Assembly (NCBI GenBank): GCA_002305165.1
Contig: DBQI01000028.1
Span: 104,015 to 168,014, forward strand
Reading direction: 5' to 3'
DNA from: Armatimonadetes bacterium UBA1398
GTDB taxonomy: Bacteria; Armatimonadota; Zipacnadia; UBA1398
Length of the DNA: 64,000 bases
Below the pieces are notes generated by a model. That model saw only the letters and a program-made list of their open reading frames with translations. It did no database searches and was not told the DNA's origin. The position numbers were made by a program, and so were the translations under genes. Positions 41,421-49,631 of this stretch are shown piece after piece (the stretch's first letter is position 1; the number at the start of each line of letters is the position of its first letter).

Positions 41421-41522
41421 ATGGAAGCCTCTGCACCCGACACATACCACTGACCCGACTTGGATGAGCCGTTCCTCGTCGCCTTGCGCCAAGCCGTGGT
41501 GTGATGGGCGGCCGAGCTATAG
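41421..41522 (+). pseudogene. Small SD-led frame interrupted by two TGA codons
   Basis: GGGAGGACGAC precedes ATG 41421 at ideal spacing, but TGA occurs after ten codons (41451) and again at 41502 before a TAG at 41520. If TGA is read as Trp, the frame gives MEASAPDTYH-W-PDLDEPFLV and continues ALRQAVVWWAAEL, which looks protein-like. It could be a decayed small gene, a recoded one, or chance. It lies in the convergent gap between acyP and the Gfo/Idh gene. Confidence 0.3.
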
Positions 41523-41547
41523 GCCCAGCCGCCCCGTGACTGCCAGA

Positions 41548-42564
41548 CTAGGGTAGCTCTACGGACTTGCCGGTCCTGAGCGACTCGAACTCGGCTTGGG
41601 CGATCTCGATGTTCTGCATCGCCTCTTCCGCTGTGACGACACTCGGAGTGGTTCCCGACTCGATGCAGTCCACGAAGTACTTGCACTCGGCGTAGTAGCC
41701 GCCTAGATCGGAGATATTGCCCTCCTCAGCGGCCGCGCCATCCAGCGCTACCTTGTCGAAGGGAATGGGCTCGGAGCCGCTGGCCGTCTGTAGTTGCAGC
41801 GTGGGGTTCTGGGCGCTGGAGTAGGACACCACGGCGTCCTCGCACGTCACGCGGCAGGCCATCTCGAAGCCTGATGCCTGGTCCCACGCACCCTCGGCGA
41901 AGGCCGCGATGCCATCGTAGAGGTACGTTGCGTACACATGGGCGGGGCCCGTCGCCCTATCGATCTCTGAGGCGCTAGCGAAGACGGCCTTCGGCCGGCC
42001 GAGCATCGCGCACACCCAGTCGATGTCGTGTACATGCAGGTCGATGAGGGCTCCACCAGAACGCTCCACATCCTCGAGCCAGTGATCCCATGACCACAGC
42101 GGGGTGCCGCCGATGCGCGTGCACGTGACGTTCCGCAGCCGTCCCGCCTTCCCGCTCCGAACGACCTCCTTCAGCTTGACGTACTCGGGCCACCAGCGAA
42201 GGACATGGCAGACCTGGAGGTGCTTCCCCGACCTATCACGGGCGGCGATCATCCGCTTGCACTCCTCCACATTCAGCGCCATGGGCTTCTCGCAGAGGGT
42301 GTGCTTGCCGGCGTCCAGTGCCTCGATCACGGCGTCGGGATGGAGGAAGGTAGGTAGGCAGCAGTCCAGGATGCCGAAGTCCTCGGCCGCGACCGCCTCG
42401 GCGAACGTCGCGTAGGTCCTGACTCCCAGGGTCTCCTCGGCCTTCTTCCGCTTCGCTTCGTCGATGTCGATGACGCAGACAAGCTCGGCGCCTGGCATCT
42501 CCTTGTACGCATTGGCGTGGGTACCGCCCATTACACCGTATCCGATCAATGCGACGCGCTGCAT
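41548..42564 (-). CDS. Gfo/Idh/MocA-family oxidoreductase
   Basis: NAD(P)-dependent sugar or inositol dehydrogenase type, 338 residues. The Rossmann start is MQRVALIGYGVMGGTHANAY, followed by the family EKP motif in HTLCEKPMALNVEECKRM and the active-site stretch GGALIDLHVHDIDWVCAML, where the second catalytic His lies. No signal peptide, so cytoplasmic. It is divergent from the O-antigen-ligase-like gene. The substrate cannot be inferred beyond a polyol or sugar. Confidence 0.92.
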   Translation of the reverse strand: MQRVALIGYGVMGGTHANAYKEMPGAELVCVIDIDEAKRKKAEETLGVRTYATFAEAVAAEDFGILDCCLPTFLHPDAVIEALDAGKHTLCEKPMALNVEECKRMIAARDRSGKHLQVCHVLRWWPEYVKLKEVVRSGKAGRLRNVTCTRIGGTPLWSWDHWLEDVERSGGALIDLHVHDIDWVCAMLGRPKAVFASASEIDRATGPAHVYATYLYDGIAAFAEGAWDQASGFEMACRVTCEDAVVSYSSAQNPTLQLQTASGSEPIPFDKVALDGAAAEEGNISDLGGYYAECKYFVDCIESGTTPSVVTAEEAMQNIEIAQAEFESLRTGKSVELP

Positions 42565-42697
42565 CTATTCGTCTTCCTCTCTCGCTTCACTGTGTGCGTG
42601 GAGAACACTAGGGTATTCGTGCCCGGCGACGGTACTCCCTCGCACTCTCGGGCATCGGACAAGCTTCAGAAGGATACACGGCCCGTCAGCGCGGAAT

Positions 42698-44281
42698 GTG
42701 ACATTCGTGAATCACTCCGCGATCCCCCAGACGCATCGATGCGACCGCCGCCTTGTGGGAGGTTGGGCCTTACTCGCATTGGCAGCGGGCTGCCTGTTTG
42801 TTCCCTCACGTTCCCTTCTGTGGTGGGTGGCGATCCCGCTCGCCCTGGGAGCAGGGGCTCTGCTGCCGGCTACGAGACCGCGTTCGCGATGGATGGCTGC
42901 CGTATGTTGCGGACTCGCCCTCTGGATCGCGTACGCGCTCGTCCGTACTCCGATGACGCAACTGGACGTGAGCCTCAGTTTCCTTGCGCTGGCCGTAGTG
43001 TGGGTGTCGTGGCGCCTCGCAGGGCTGAGGAGCACAGAGTGTGCGGGCCTCATCCTGGGATCGCTGGCCCTCCTGTCCCTGGGCGGGGCTGCAGCGAGGA
43101 TCTACGCTGGCTCCACCGCCTCACTCTCGCACATGGAGCTATGGCGAGCCGAGGACCAGGGGCTCGTGACGCCACTCCTCTGGCCTGAGTTGGCCGTCGG
43201 CCTGAGCGCTATGGCGCTGCCCCTATTGCTGGCCGAGGCCCGATCCGCACCGTGCCGCGCCGCACGGATCGCGGCAAGGGCTCTGTGCTTGCCGCTCGTC
43301 GCTGGCATGGCATTGGTCGCTGGCGGCCTTGGCTGGCTCTGTGCCGCACTGGGCATCCTATGGGCCTGCGCGCGCGGCCGCTGGCTGCGATGGCCGATCT
43401 GGATAGGCGTGGCAGTTGTTACGGTGGGAGCAGGCGCCTACGCCCTGCACAAGCTCCCCGACCGGGATGACGCTGTACGGAACCGCGCCGTCGTGTCCCT
43501 CCAGGCCATCGTCGATGCTCGAATCTACGCGTGGTCGAGCACCCTCTGTTCGCTCGGCGCCGAGCCGCTGGGCAGTCTGCTGGCCCCCTCGGGCCTGGGC
43601 CACGCATGGCCGACCGATCGCCCCGTCTCCGGGGTTGCTCTATCGGGCATAGAGCGAACGCGCTCGCCTCTCTCGGACGCTGTGCTACTGACTGCGGAAC
43701 TGGGTTGGGTGGGGCCCGCGTTCCTCGTGCTTGCTGGAGTCGCGCTCGTGCGCGGACGAGGCAGCCCCGCGACCGCAGGGCTAGCAGGCGCTCTGGCGGG
43801 CGGTGGCACGTACGCGTTGCTCGTGGGACACCTGGCGTCACCCATCAACGCGGCGCTTCTGCTCGCCATCGTTCTGCGGCTCCTCGATGGCCCCTCTGAA
43901 GACGAGCGGCGCGTGACCTGCCCGGCGCTACAGCACTGCCTCACTGCCGCAGGAGTCGCCGCCGTCCTTGTCGTTTGTACTCTAGCTCCTGCAAACGAGG
44001 AGTCCATCGAGGACACCCAGGCCCACCAACTGGCCACAGAAGCTCTCGCCGTTGGTGCGCGACACGCCTACGCGGATGCCGCGTGCGCCTACTTGATGCG
44101 TTGGGAGGCGCTGCACTCGGCTCTCTGGAGCCACCCGAGGGAGCGCGTACGGTCGACCGCTCATGACTACGCCGCCTTTTGCACCCGTTACGCGAGCTTC
44201 CTGGACGGGGAGGATGATGCGGACGCCGCCCGCGCATACATAGTTCTGGCGTATCAGCTAAAGGCCGAGGCCAGTCGCTAG
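42698..44281 (+). CDS. O-antigen-ligase/polymerase-like polytopic membrane protein
   Basis: About 528 residues from GTG 42698; the start is uncertain because no good ribosome-binding site is seen, and GTG 42707 or GTG near 42751 are alternatives. At least ten hydrophobic helices run through the first 400 residues (for example LVGGWALLALAAGCLFV and LLAEARSAP between helices). The segment RSPLSDAVLLTAELGWVGPA followed by FLVLAGVAL resembles the H-N-x-x-L-x-x-x-x-E-x-G loop of WaaL/Wzy proteins, though the His is lost. A soluble helical C-terminus (about 120 residues) follows. Its stop overlaps that of the convergent G1P dehydrogenase by 4 bp. Confidence 0.65.
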   Translation: MTFVNHSAIPQTHRCDRRLVGGWALLALAAGCLFVPSRSLLWWVAIPLALGAGALLPATRPRSRWMAAVCCGLALWIAYALVRTPMTQLDVSLSFLALAVVWVSWRLAGLRSTECAGLILGSLALLSLGGAAARIYAGSTASLSHMELWRAEDQGLVTPLLWPELAVGLSAMALPLLLAEARSAPCRAARIAARALCLPLVAGMALVAGGLGWLCAALGILWACARGRWLRWPIWIGVAVVTVGAGAYALHKLPDRDDAVRNRAVVSLQAIVDARIYAWSSTLCSLGAEPLGSLLAPSGLGHAWPTDRPVSGVALSGIERTRSPLSDAVLLTAELGWVGPAFLVLAGVALVRGRGSPATAGLAGALAGGGTYALLVGHLASPINAALLLAIVLRLLDGPSEDERRVTCPALQHCLTAAGVAAVLVVCTLAPANEESIEDTQAHQLATEALAVGARHAYADAACAYLMRWEALHSALWSHPRERVRSTAHDYAAFCTRYASFLDGEDDADAARAYIVLAYQLKAEASR

Positions 44282-45588
44282 CAGACCTCTGCGACCAGTT
44301 CGTCGATCCAGCCGCCGAGGTGGCCCGCTTCCGCCGCGAGATCGAGGCATGTGTACCGGTTCCGTAAGACTCTCGCCCAGCGGAGGGCGAGGCGTGCGTC
44401 ATCGGGCGAGCGTCCGATCTCCGCAAGGGTTGTCGGGGCGCCCCCTGCGGCAAGCTCGTCCCGCATCCTCGCGGGGGACACGACGATGGCGCGGAGCGCA
44501 TCACGGAGGTCTGCCCACTTCCCCCGGGCCCGCCCCACATGCGCCGCAACCGCCGAGTGGCTGGCCGACTTGCGACTGAACTGGCTGAGGCACCGGCCCG
44601 CCAGATCGCCATAGCACGCGATGACGTCATACCGGAGGGCATCCGCGTCCTGGCCGAGTGCCGCAGTGAGGTCGTGTTCCTCGAGGGATAGTAGCCGCTC
44701 CCACAGGGCTGAGATCATGATGCACGCCACCCCCACCTGGCGGCCGTGGAGGTCAAGGCGCCAGCTGTCGCGATGCCCAAGCATATCCCAGAAGTGGCTG
44801 ATGAGGTGCTCGGCGCCTGAGGCCGGCTGCGAGGTGCCCGCCGCCGCCATGGATAGGCCGGAGAGCGTCAGGCCGAGCATCAGTGACTCGACGCCTGCGT
44901 GATTCAGCGCGGCGATGCCGTCCGCGGCAGCGACCACGGCCTCGACGACGCCGTCCATGATCCGCAGGGGCTCCTCCTCGAAACCCTCGCCAGCGACCTC
45001 GCGCGCGAGGATCCAATCGGCCACGGAGCAGGGCTTTGCCAGGAGGTCCGCGTAGCCCGAGCCAGTGAGTTCGGGCGGCGCGGCGGAGAGCAGGTCCGTA
45101 TCGCCTATGATCAGCACGGGCGGCGTTGCCGGCACGGTGCACTTCAGGCCATCACGCAGCACGGCGCCAATAGAGGAGGGGTAGCCGTTCATCGACGCCG
45201 CAGTCGCAACGCAGACGTAGGGGACCCCAGCGTCCTGAGCCCCGAGCTTGACGAGGTCGTTCACTGTGCCGGCGCCAACGGCAACCGGAAGGAGGGATGG
45301 CTGCCTGCGGATCTCATCGCCGAGACGCTCACACGCCTCGTGAGTCGCAGCCTCCGCGAAGGTAACGTGGACGCTGACGCGCATGCCGCCTGCCTCCGCG
45401 GCTTCCTGCAGGGCCGCCGACGCAGCCTCCCACGTGCGTGGCTGCGCGATGGCGAGCACCTCATTGGGCAGGCCGAGGGCCTCGATGGCTTCGGGAAGCC
45501 TCCGGACAGCGCCTGGACCGACGTCTACACGCCGCGTGACTGATAGCCGTCGACGCAGAACCTCCTGAACCCGCTCCTCTAAGGTCAA
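44278..45588 (-). CDS. sn-glycerol-1-phosphate dehydrogenase (EgsA/AraM-like)
   Basis: NAD(P)H-dependent reduction of dihydroxyacetone phosphate to sn-glycerol-1-phosphate. TTG 45588 (436 residues) has AAGGGGG upstream, overlapping the preceding stop codon. Cofactor motif VAVGAGTVNDLVKLGA (about 102-117), then VATAASMNGYPSSIGAV and GSGYADLLAKPCSVADW; metal ligands fall in SGAEHLISHFWDM and DLHGRQVGVAC. Best known in archaea for ether lipids and in Bacillus as AraM. It is probably coupled to the secreted protein gene upstream. Its role in this bacterium is unknown. Confidence 0.85.
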   Translation of the reverse strand: MTLEERVQEVLRRRLSVTRRVDVGPGAVRRLPEAIEALGLPNEVLAIAQPRTWEAASAALQEAAEAGGMRVSVHVTFAEAATHEACERLGDEIRRQPSLLPVAVGAGTVNDLVKLGAQDAGVPYVCVATAASMNGYPSSIGAVLRDGLKCTVPATPPVLIIGDTDLLSAAPPELTGSGYADLLAKPCSVADWILAREVAGEGFEEEPLRIMDGVVEAVVAAADGIAALNHAGVESLMLGLTLSGLSMAAAGTSQPASGAEHLISHFWDMLGHRDSWRLDLHGRQVGVACIMISALWERLLSLEEHDLTAALGQDADALRYDVIACYGDLAGRCLSQFSRKSASHSAVAAHVGRARGKWADLRDALRAIVVSPARMRDELAAGGAPTTLAEIGRSPDDARLALRWARVLRNRYTCLDLAAEAGHLGGWIDELVAEVC

Positions 45589-45598
45589 GAGGGCCCCC

Positions 45599-46708
45599 TT
45601 AGGCGGCAACGACCTCGGTCCGACCGCGCCTCAACGGATGATCTGGGGGGAGCTCGTCGCCTGAACCGGCGTCCGCTCCCTCCTGAGGAGCCGCCTCGGC
45701 AGGCTTCTCGGCCGCATCAGACGGCTCTGGGGTCGGCTCCTCGTCCGCTGCCGGTTCAGGAGTGGTGACCTCCGGGCGTGGGAGGGGGCGGTGGTACTCG
45801 GCAAGGGCCTCTACCGACTCACCCGTCCGCGGATCCCATTGGGCAGCCACGACAACGAGGTTCGTTACAGGAACCGAGACGACCGCTAGTGTCTGGAGCC
45901 GGCCCGCGCCCGTCGCTCGCGCCCACCTCAGTTCGCCCGTGGACTCGAGGTACTCGCTGTGCATCTCCACGCCCAGCTGCCCCTTCGTCCCGAGACCATA
46001 CGCTTCTAGGCTGAAGGTCACATCCACGTTGGAGATCACGCCAGCGGCCCTACTCCCCTCCTCCAATGGGACGACAGCGGCCAACACATGCCGCGCCTGG
46101 CGTCGTGGGGCGTTGCGCCCATCGTCCGGCAGAACATCCGAGGACGAGCGCCGTCGCGGCCAGATGGAAGGCCGCCCTGAGGGCTGCCTCTCGGCCCCAT
46201 CCATGAGGGATAGCTCGTTGCTCCACTCCGCGCCAACCTCCAGCCGCGAACCCGGGAACACGACCGCGAAGAAGCTCCGCATGAGCAGTGCGCCGATGGA
46301 TTCGAGCCCCTCGCTCGTCCATACGACCTGGCGGCTGGGGTCAATGAGCAGTGTCAGCCCATCCTTGGGGAAGTCGACGTTGTACGTGGTCCCATCCATG
46401 CGGTTGCGGAAACCCTCGAAGCTCGCCTCCAGGGTGACAACCCCGCTCTCATCGATGGACGCGCAGTGGAGGTACAGTACGCCTTCACCCTCGGACTGGC
46501 GCTTGCCGCTCAGGGGCACGTCCAGATCGAAGCTCCAGACGAAGCGGTAGGAGCGGGTGGCTCCGACCTCCGGAGCATAACGTAGCATCAGGCGGTCCTG
46601 GGCAGGGCTGTAGTTGGGGTACGGAGCGTCCTCAGCCGCCTCCTGCGCCAGCGCCGGAAGGGCCATACCCATTACCACAAGCCATGCCACGAGATGCCGT
46701 CTCGTCAT
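45599..46708 (-). CDS. Secreted protein (DUF6263-like beta-rich)
   Basis: ATG 46708 with GGAGG 6 nt upstream gives 369 residues and a signal peptide, MTRRHLVAWLVVMGMALPAL-AQ. The mature part begins LMLRYAPEVGATRSYRFVW and contains GVVTLEASFEGFRNRMDG, DGLTLLIDPSRQVVWTSEG and SFFAVVFPGSRLEVGAEW, a pattern seen in secreted or lipoprotein families of the DUF6263 type. The last 70 residues are Pro/Glu/Ala-rich. Divergent from the LamG gene at 47044. Function unknown. Confidence 0.7.
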   Translation of the reverse strand: MTRRHLVAWLVVMGMALPALAQEAAEDAPYPNYSPAQDRLMLRYAPEVGATRSYRFVWSFDLDVPLSGKRQSEGEGVLYLHCASIDESGVVTLEASFEGFRNRMDGTTYNVDFPKDGLTLLIDPSRQVVWTSEGLESIGALLMRSFFAVVFPGSRLEVGAEWSNELSLMDGAERQPSGRPSIWPRRRSSSDVLPDDGRNAPRRQARHVLAAVVPLEEGSRAAGVISNVDVTFSLEAYGLGTKGQLGVEMHSEYLESTGELRWARATGAGRLQTLAVVSVPVTNLVVVAAQWDPRTGESVEALAEYHRPLPRPEVTTPEPAADEEPTPEPSDAAEKPAEAAPQEGADAGSGDELPPDHPLRRGRTEVVAA

Positions 46709-47043
46709 TGAGCGCCTCCTCGATGCGTCGCGGAACGGGGCGAGAGCACTTTCGCTCGCCTCCGCGCGCCCCCTTCCATGCCCAATGCTGTGACGCATCG
46801 GACCGGCCCCAGGGTCCTTGCTCGTCTGTGGCGCCTGCCTCCCGAAGGGCCGCTCTGTACGAGGCGCATCGGGTCCGGCAGCCCCAGCTTGGCTGACGCA
46901 GAGCGCGTAGGAGCCACCGCGGAGACCAATCCGCGATGGGTCCACCCGCTGCACGGTGATCCCTGTCGCCGCAGCTATCAAGAAGGCACACTCGACGGTA
47001 GGGTAGAACCCGAATAAGCGGTGCGCCGCTTGGAGGTGCCGGT
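46709..47043. other. 335-bp divergent intergenic region
   Basis: It lies between the secreted protein (minus) and the LamG protein (plus) and must hold promoters in both directions, but I see no clear -35/-10 pair. The right end carries the hairpin AAGCGG-TGCG-CCGCTT (47017-47032) directly before GGAGG. No convincing small gene. Confidence 0.5.
47017..47037 (+). promoter_or_regulatory. Hairpin next to the ribosome-binding site of the LamG gene
   Basis: AAGCGG (47017-47022), TGCG loop, CCGCTT (47027-47032) is a perfect 6-bp stem whose right arm touches the GGAGG (47033-47037) for TTG 47044. It could modulate initiation; this is an inference from position. Confidence 0.35.
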
Positions 47044-48651
47044 TTGCGTGTCACAGCCCTTCTCGCGCTATGTTCGCTCGTAGCCGCTCCCGCGGCTGCC
47101 CAGATGTCGGACCTGCCTGGGGACAACTACTGCCTGCTTCCATTCCAGGTTGGCGAGGGTGTACCTAGGGAGTTAGGGTATGACGCGTTCGCCAGGATGT
47201 GGGCGTTCTGCGAGGCGAGGGGTCAGGCTCCCCGTTCAGAGGGTCGCATCGCGGCAATCGGCTGGACTGTCGGCCTCGGTGGCGAGTCGCGGTTCGATGA
47301 CGCTGCCTCACTCCCAGAGAAGCTCGACGTGCCTTTCGTTGTCTCGGGCTGGATCGGGCCCTCGGAGAGTGACGGGTACCTGGCCACCGCGGTCTTCTCC
47401 CGGGGCGGTCTCGATACAGCCACAGAGAGTAGCGCAACAGGCGCCTCCCCAGTTGAGGCCATCGACGCCCTCTTCGCCAGGCTCGCTGAGGCATCCCCCT
47501 CGTCAACGGAGGCGCCGCCGTTCACGCCGTCCGCGCCGCTTACCGCCGCGGGAGTCGCCCTCGATGACGCCGTGTCCGCCTCGCTTGCGGGGGATATGCC
47601 CGCCGTCGAGGACGCCATCGGTGCAATGATCTATCACCTGGGGCGCCAACCAAGGCTCGCGCCCTATGGGCCGTCCGTCGAGGTTCTGCGAAGCGGCCTG
47701 GTCGTTCGACCGAGACACACGGGAGTCGCTCTCCTGCTCGGCATCCTGCACCTGGAGCGAGGCAACCGCCGCGAGGCCCTCTCGGCCTTCCAGTGGGCTC
47801 GTCAGATCTCCCCGCGCATGGCGGGGCTCGATCGCCTCATCGAGACGCTAGGGCGTGGGGAGGGCGCGCTTCCAGCGACGACGGTGGTAGTCGCCCAGTC
47901 GATGGATGTGTTCTCTCCCGTGCTTGATCCGCTCATCAGCCGGCATGAGCCTCGTTCCCCCCTGGCAGCCCCCGCTGGGCTTATCGCCCTCTGGGACCCC
48001 GCCAGAGGAGGCCCTCGCCTGAGCGACGCGCTCGCGTCAGACCCGACTCTAGGCCTCCTGCCCACCGCGGAAAGTGGTATCGATGCCCTCGCCGACCGCA
48101 TTCGGATCAGCGGGGACGGCGTCGCCCTTCAGACCTCCCAGCCCGCTACGGCCGTGACCTCCGTGATCGTTGGGGCCGACGAGTTCACTCTGGAGGCGCT
48201 GCTCCAGCCGGCGGACCAGGCCCAGGGCGGTCCGGCCCGCATCGTCACCCTCTCGGCGAACACCTCTGAGCGCAACCTTACCCTTGGCCAAGAGGGAGAC
48301 CACTACGTGCTTCGACTCCGCACGAGTCAGGGCGACCGGCAGGGCAACCCCCAGATCGACTTACCCGCCGGGACCGCCCAGCCCGTGATGCAGCATGTCG
48401 TGGCTACCTTCGCGGACGGGCTGGTCACCCTCTACGTGGATGGCCTCGAGGTCCAGCGTGAACAGCGGCCGGGCGATCTCAGCAACTGGGATCCGACCTA
48501 CCGGCTGGCTCTGGCTAACGAGCTTACCCTGGACCGCCAGTGGCACGGCGAGATCGGACTCGTGGCCCTCTATGCCCGCGCGCTGACGGCAGAAGAGGTA
48601 AGCCGCCGAGCAACCGCCCTGCTGGCCCAGGTGGGGAACGTCGCCCATTGA
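47044..48651 (+). CDS. Secreted protein with TPR-like middle and C-terminal LamG domain
   Basis: TTG 47044 with GGAGG at 7 nt gives 535 residues. Signal peptide: MRVTALLALCSLVAAPAAA-Q. Residues about 20-130 are a mixed alpha/beta domain (YCLLPFQVGEGVPRELGYDA), the middle contains helices with a TPR-like pair (TGVALLLGILHLERGNRREA), and the last 200 residues form a LamG/concanavalin-like fold: FTLEALLQPADQAQGGPARI, QHVVATFADGLVTLYVDGLE, GEIGLVALYARALTAEEVSR. Binding of extracellular glycans is the usual role of LamG. Its last bases overlap the URO-D start (TTGA). Confidence 0.78.
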   Translation: MRVTALLALCSLVAAPAAAQMSDLPGDNYCLLPFQVGEGVPRELGYDAFARMWAFCEARGQAPRSEGRIAAIGWTVGLGGESRFDDAASLPEKLDVPFVVSGWIGPSESDGYLATAVFSRGGLDTATESSATGASPVEAIDALFARLAEASPSSTEAPPFTPSAPLTAAGVALDDAVSASLAGDMPAVEDAIGAMIYHLGRQPRLAPYGPSVEVLRSGLVVRPRHTGVALLLGILHLERGNRREALSAFQWARQISPRMAGLDRLIETLGRGEGALPATTVVVAQSMDVFSPVLDPLISRHEPRSPLAAPAGLIALWDPARGGPRLSDALASDPTLGLLPTAESGIDALADRIRISGDGVALQTSQPATAVTSVIVGADEFTLEALLQPADQAQGGPARIVTLSANTSERNLTLGQEGDHYVLRLRTSQGDRQGNPQIDLPAGTAQPVMQHVVATFADGLVTLYVDGLEVQREQRPGDLSNWDPTYRLALANELTLDRQWHGEIGLVALYARALTAEEVSRRATALLAQVGNVAH

Positions 48652-49631
48652 ACCACGTCGAGCGCTTCCGTGCCGTGATGAACTTCCAGCCCGTGGATCG
48701 GCTGCCGCGTTGGGAATGGGCCACGTGGTGGGACCAGACCATCGCCCGTTGGCACAGCGAGGGTCTCCCCTCCGCACTCGCCGATCCTTTCAGTATCGGC
48801 CAGCACTTCGAGCTCGATCCGTACAAGCAGTTCTGGTGGGGGGCCATGGACCGTGGCCACGAAGCGGCGCAGCGGCTGGCGCGGCAGGTAGGCAACCACG
48901 ATGACTACAACGCGCTGGGGCCCGCCCTCTTCCCCACCCCCAACGTCGGCTCTATGGCCGAATGGCGGGACCGCCAGGCTCAGGGCGACGCCGTGGTCTG
49001 GATCACACTGGAAGGCTTCTTCTGGTTCCCCAGAGAGCTGATGGGGTTCGAGCGGCTCTTCCTCGCTTACTACGACCAGCCCGACTTGATCCACCGCATC
49101 AACGGCGAGTTGCTCGGCTACAACCTCCAGGTGCTCGAGGCGGTGGGGCGCCAGTGCGTGCCTACCTTCATGACACTCGCGGAAGACATGTCCTACAACC
49201 ACGGTCCCATGATCTCGCGGGCCATCTTCGACGAGTTCATGGCGCCGTGCTACCGCGCCCTCTTGGAGCGTGCTCATGAGATGGGCCTCGTGACCATCGT
49301 CGACACGGACGGCGACGTCACTCTCATGGTGCCGTGGCTGATCGAGGCTGGCGTTGACGGCGTGCTGCCGCTGGAGCGGCAGGCGGGGGTCGACGGGGAG
49401 ACACTGCGAGACGCCTTTCCCCGACTACGGATGATCGGGCACTTCGACAAGATGACGATGCCACGGGGCGAGGAGGCCATGCGCGCTGAGTTTGAGCGCC
49501 TGCTGCCGCTCATGCGCAGTGGCGGGTACATCCCCGGCGTGGATCATCAGACCCCGCCGGGGGTGTCCCTTGAGCAATACCGCATCTACCGTCGCCTACT
49601 TGATGAGTACACGGCACGCGCTTGTCACTGA
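48648..49631 (+). CDS. URO-D family protein (DHQTPP subtype)
   Basis: TTG 48648 gives 327 residues; its first two bases precede and overlap the TGA of the LamG gene. The N-terminal NHVERFRAVMNFQPVDRLPR is the family entry. The zinc motif of methyltransferases is replaced by VTIVDTDGDVTLMVPWLIE, and the C-terminal strand reads SGGYIPGVDHQTPPGVSLEQ, a variant often seen in large URO-D expansions of environmental bacteria. It is therefore not a classical HemE or MtaA. Reaction unknown. It ends convergently with a 7-bp overlap on the VCBS gene. Confidence 0.85.
   Translation: MNHVERFRAVMNFQPVDRLPRWEWATWWDQTIARWHSEGLPSALADPFSIGQHFELDPYKQFWWGAMDRGHEAAQRLARQVGNHDDYNALGPALFPTPNVGSMAEWRDRQAQGDAVVWITLEGFFWFPRELMGFERLFLAYYDQPDLIHRINGELLGYNLQVLEAVGRQCVPTFMTLAEDMSYNHGPMISRAIFDEFMAPCYRALLERAHEMGLVTIVDTDGDVTLMVPWLIEAGVDGVLPLERQAGVDGETLRDAFPRLRMIGHFDKMTMPRGEEAMRAEFERLLPLMRSGGYIPGVDHQTPPGVSLEQYRIYRRLLDEYTARACH

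Noticed and set aside
41451..41453. Selenocysteine at the in-frame TGA
   Set aside because: I could not fold a convincing SECIS stem directly downstream, and no selenoprotein family matches.
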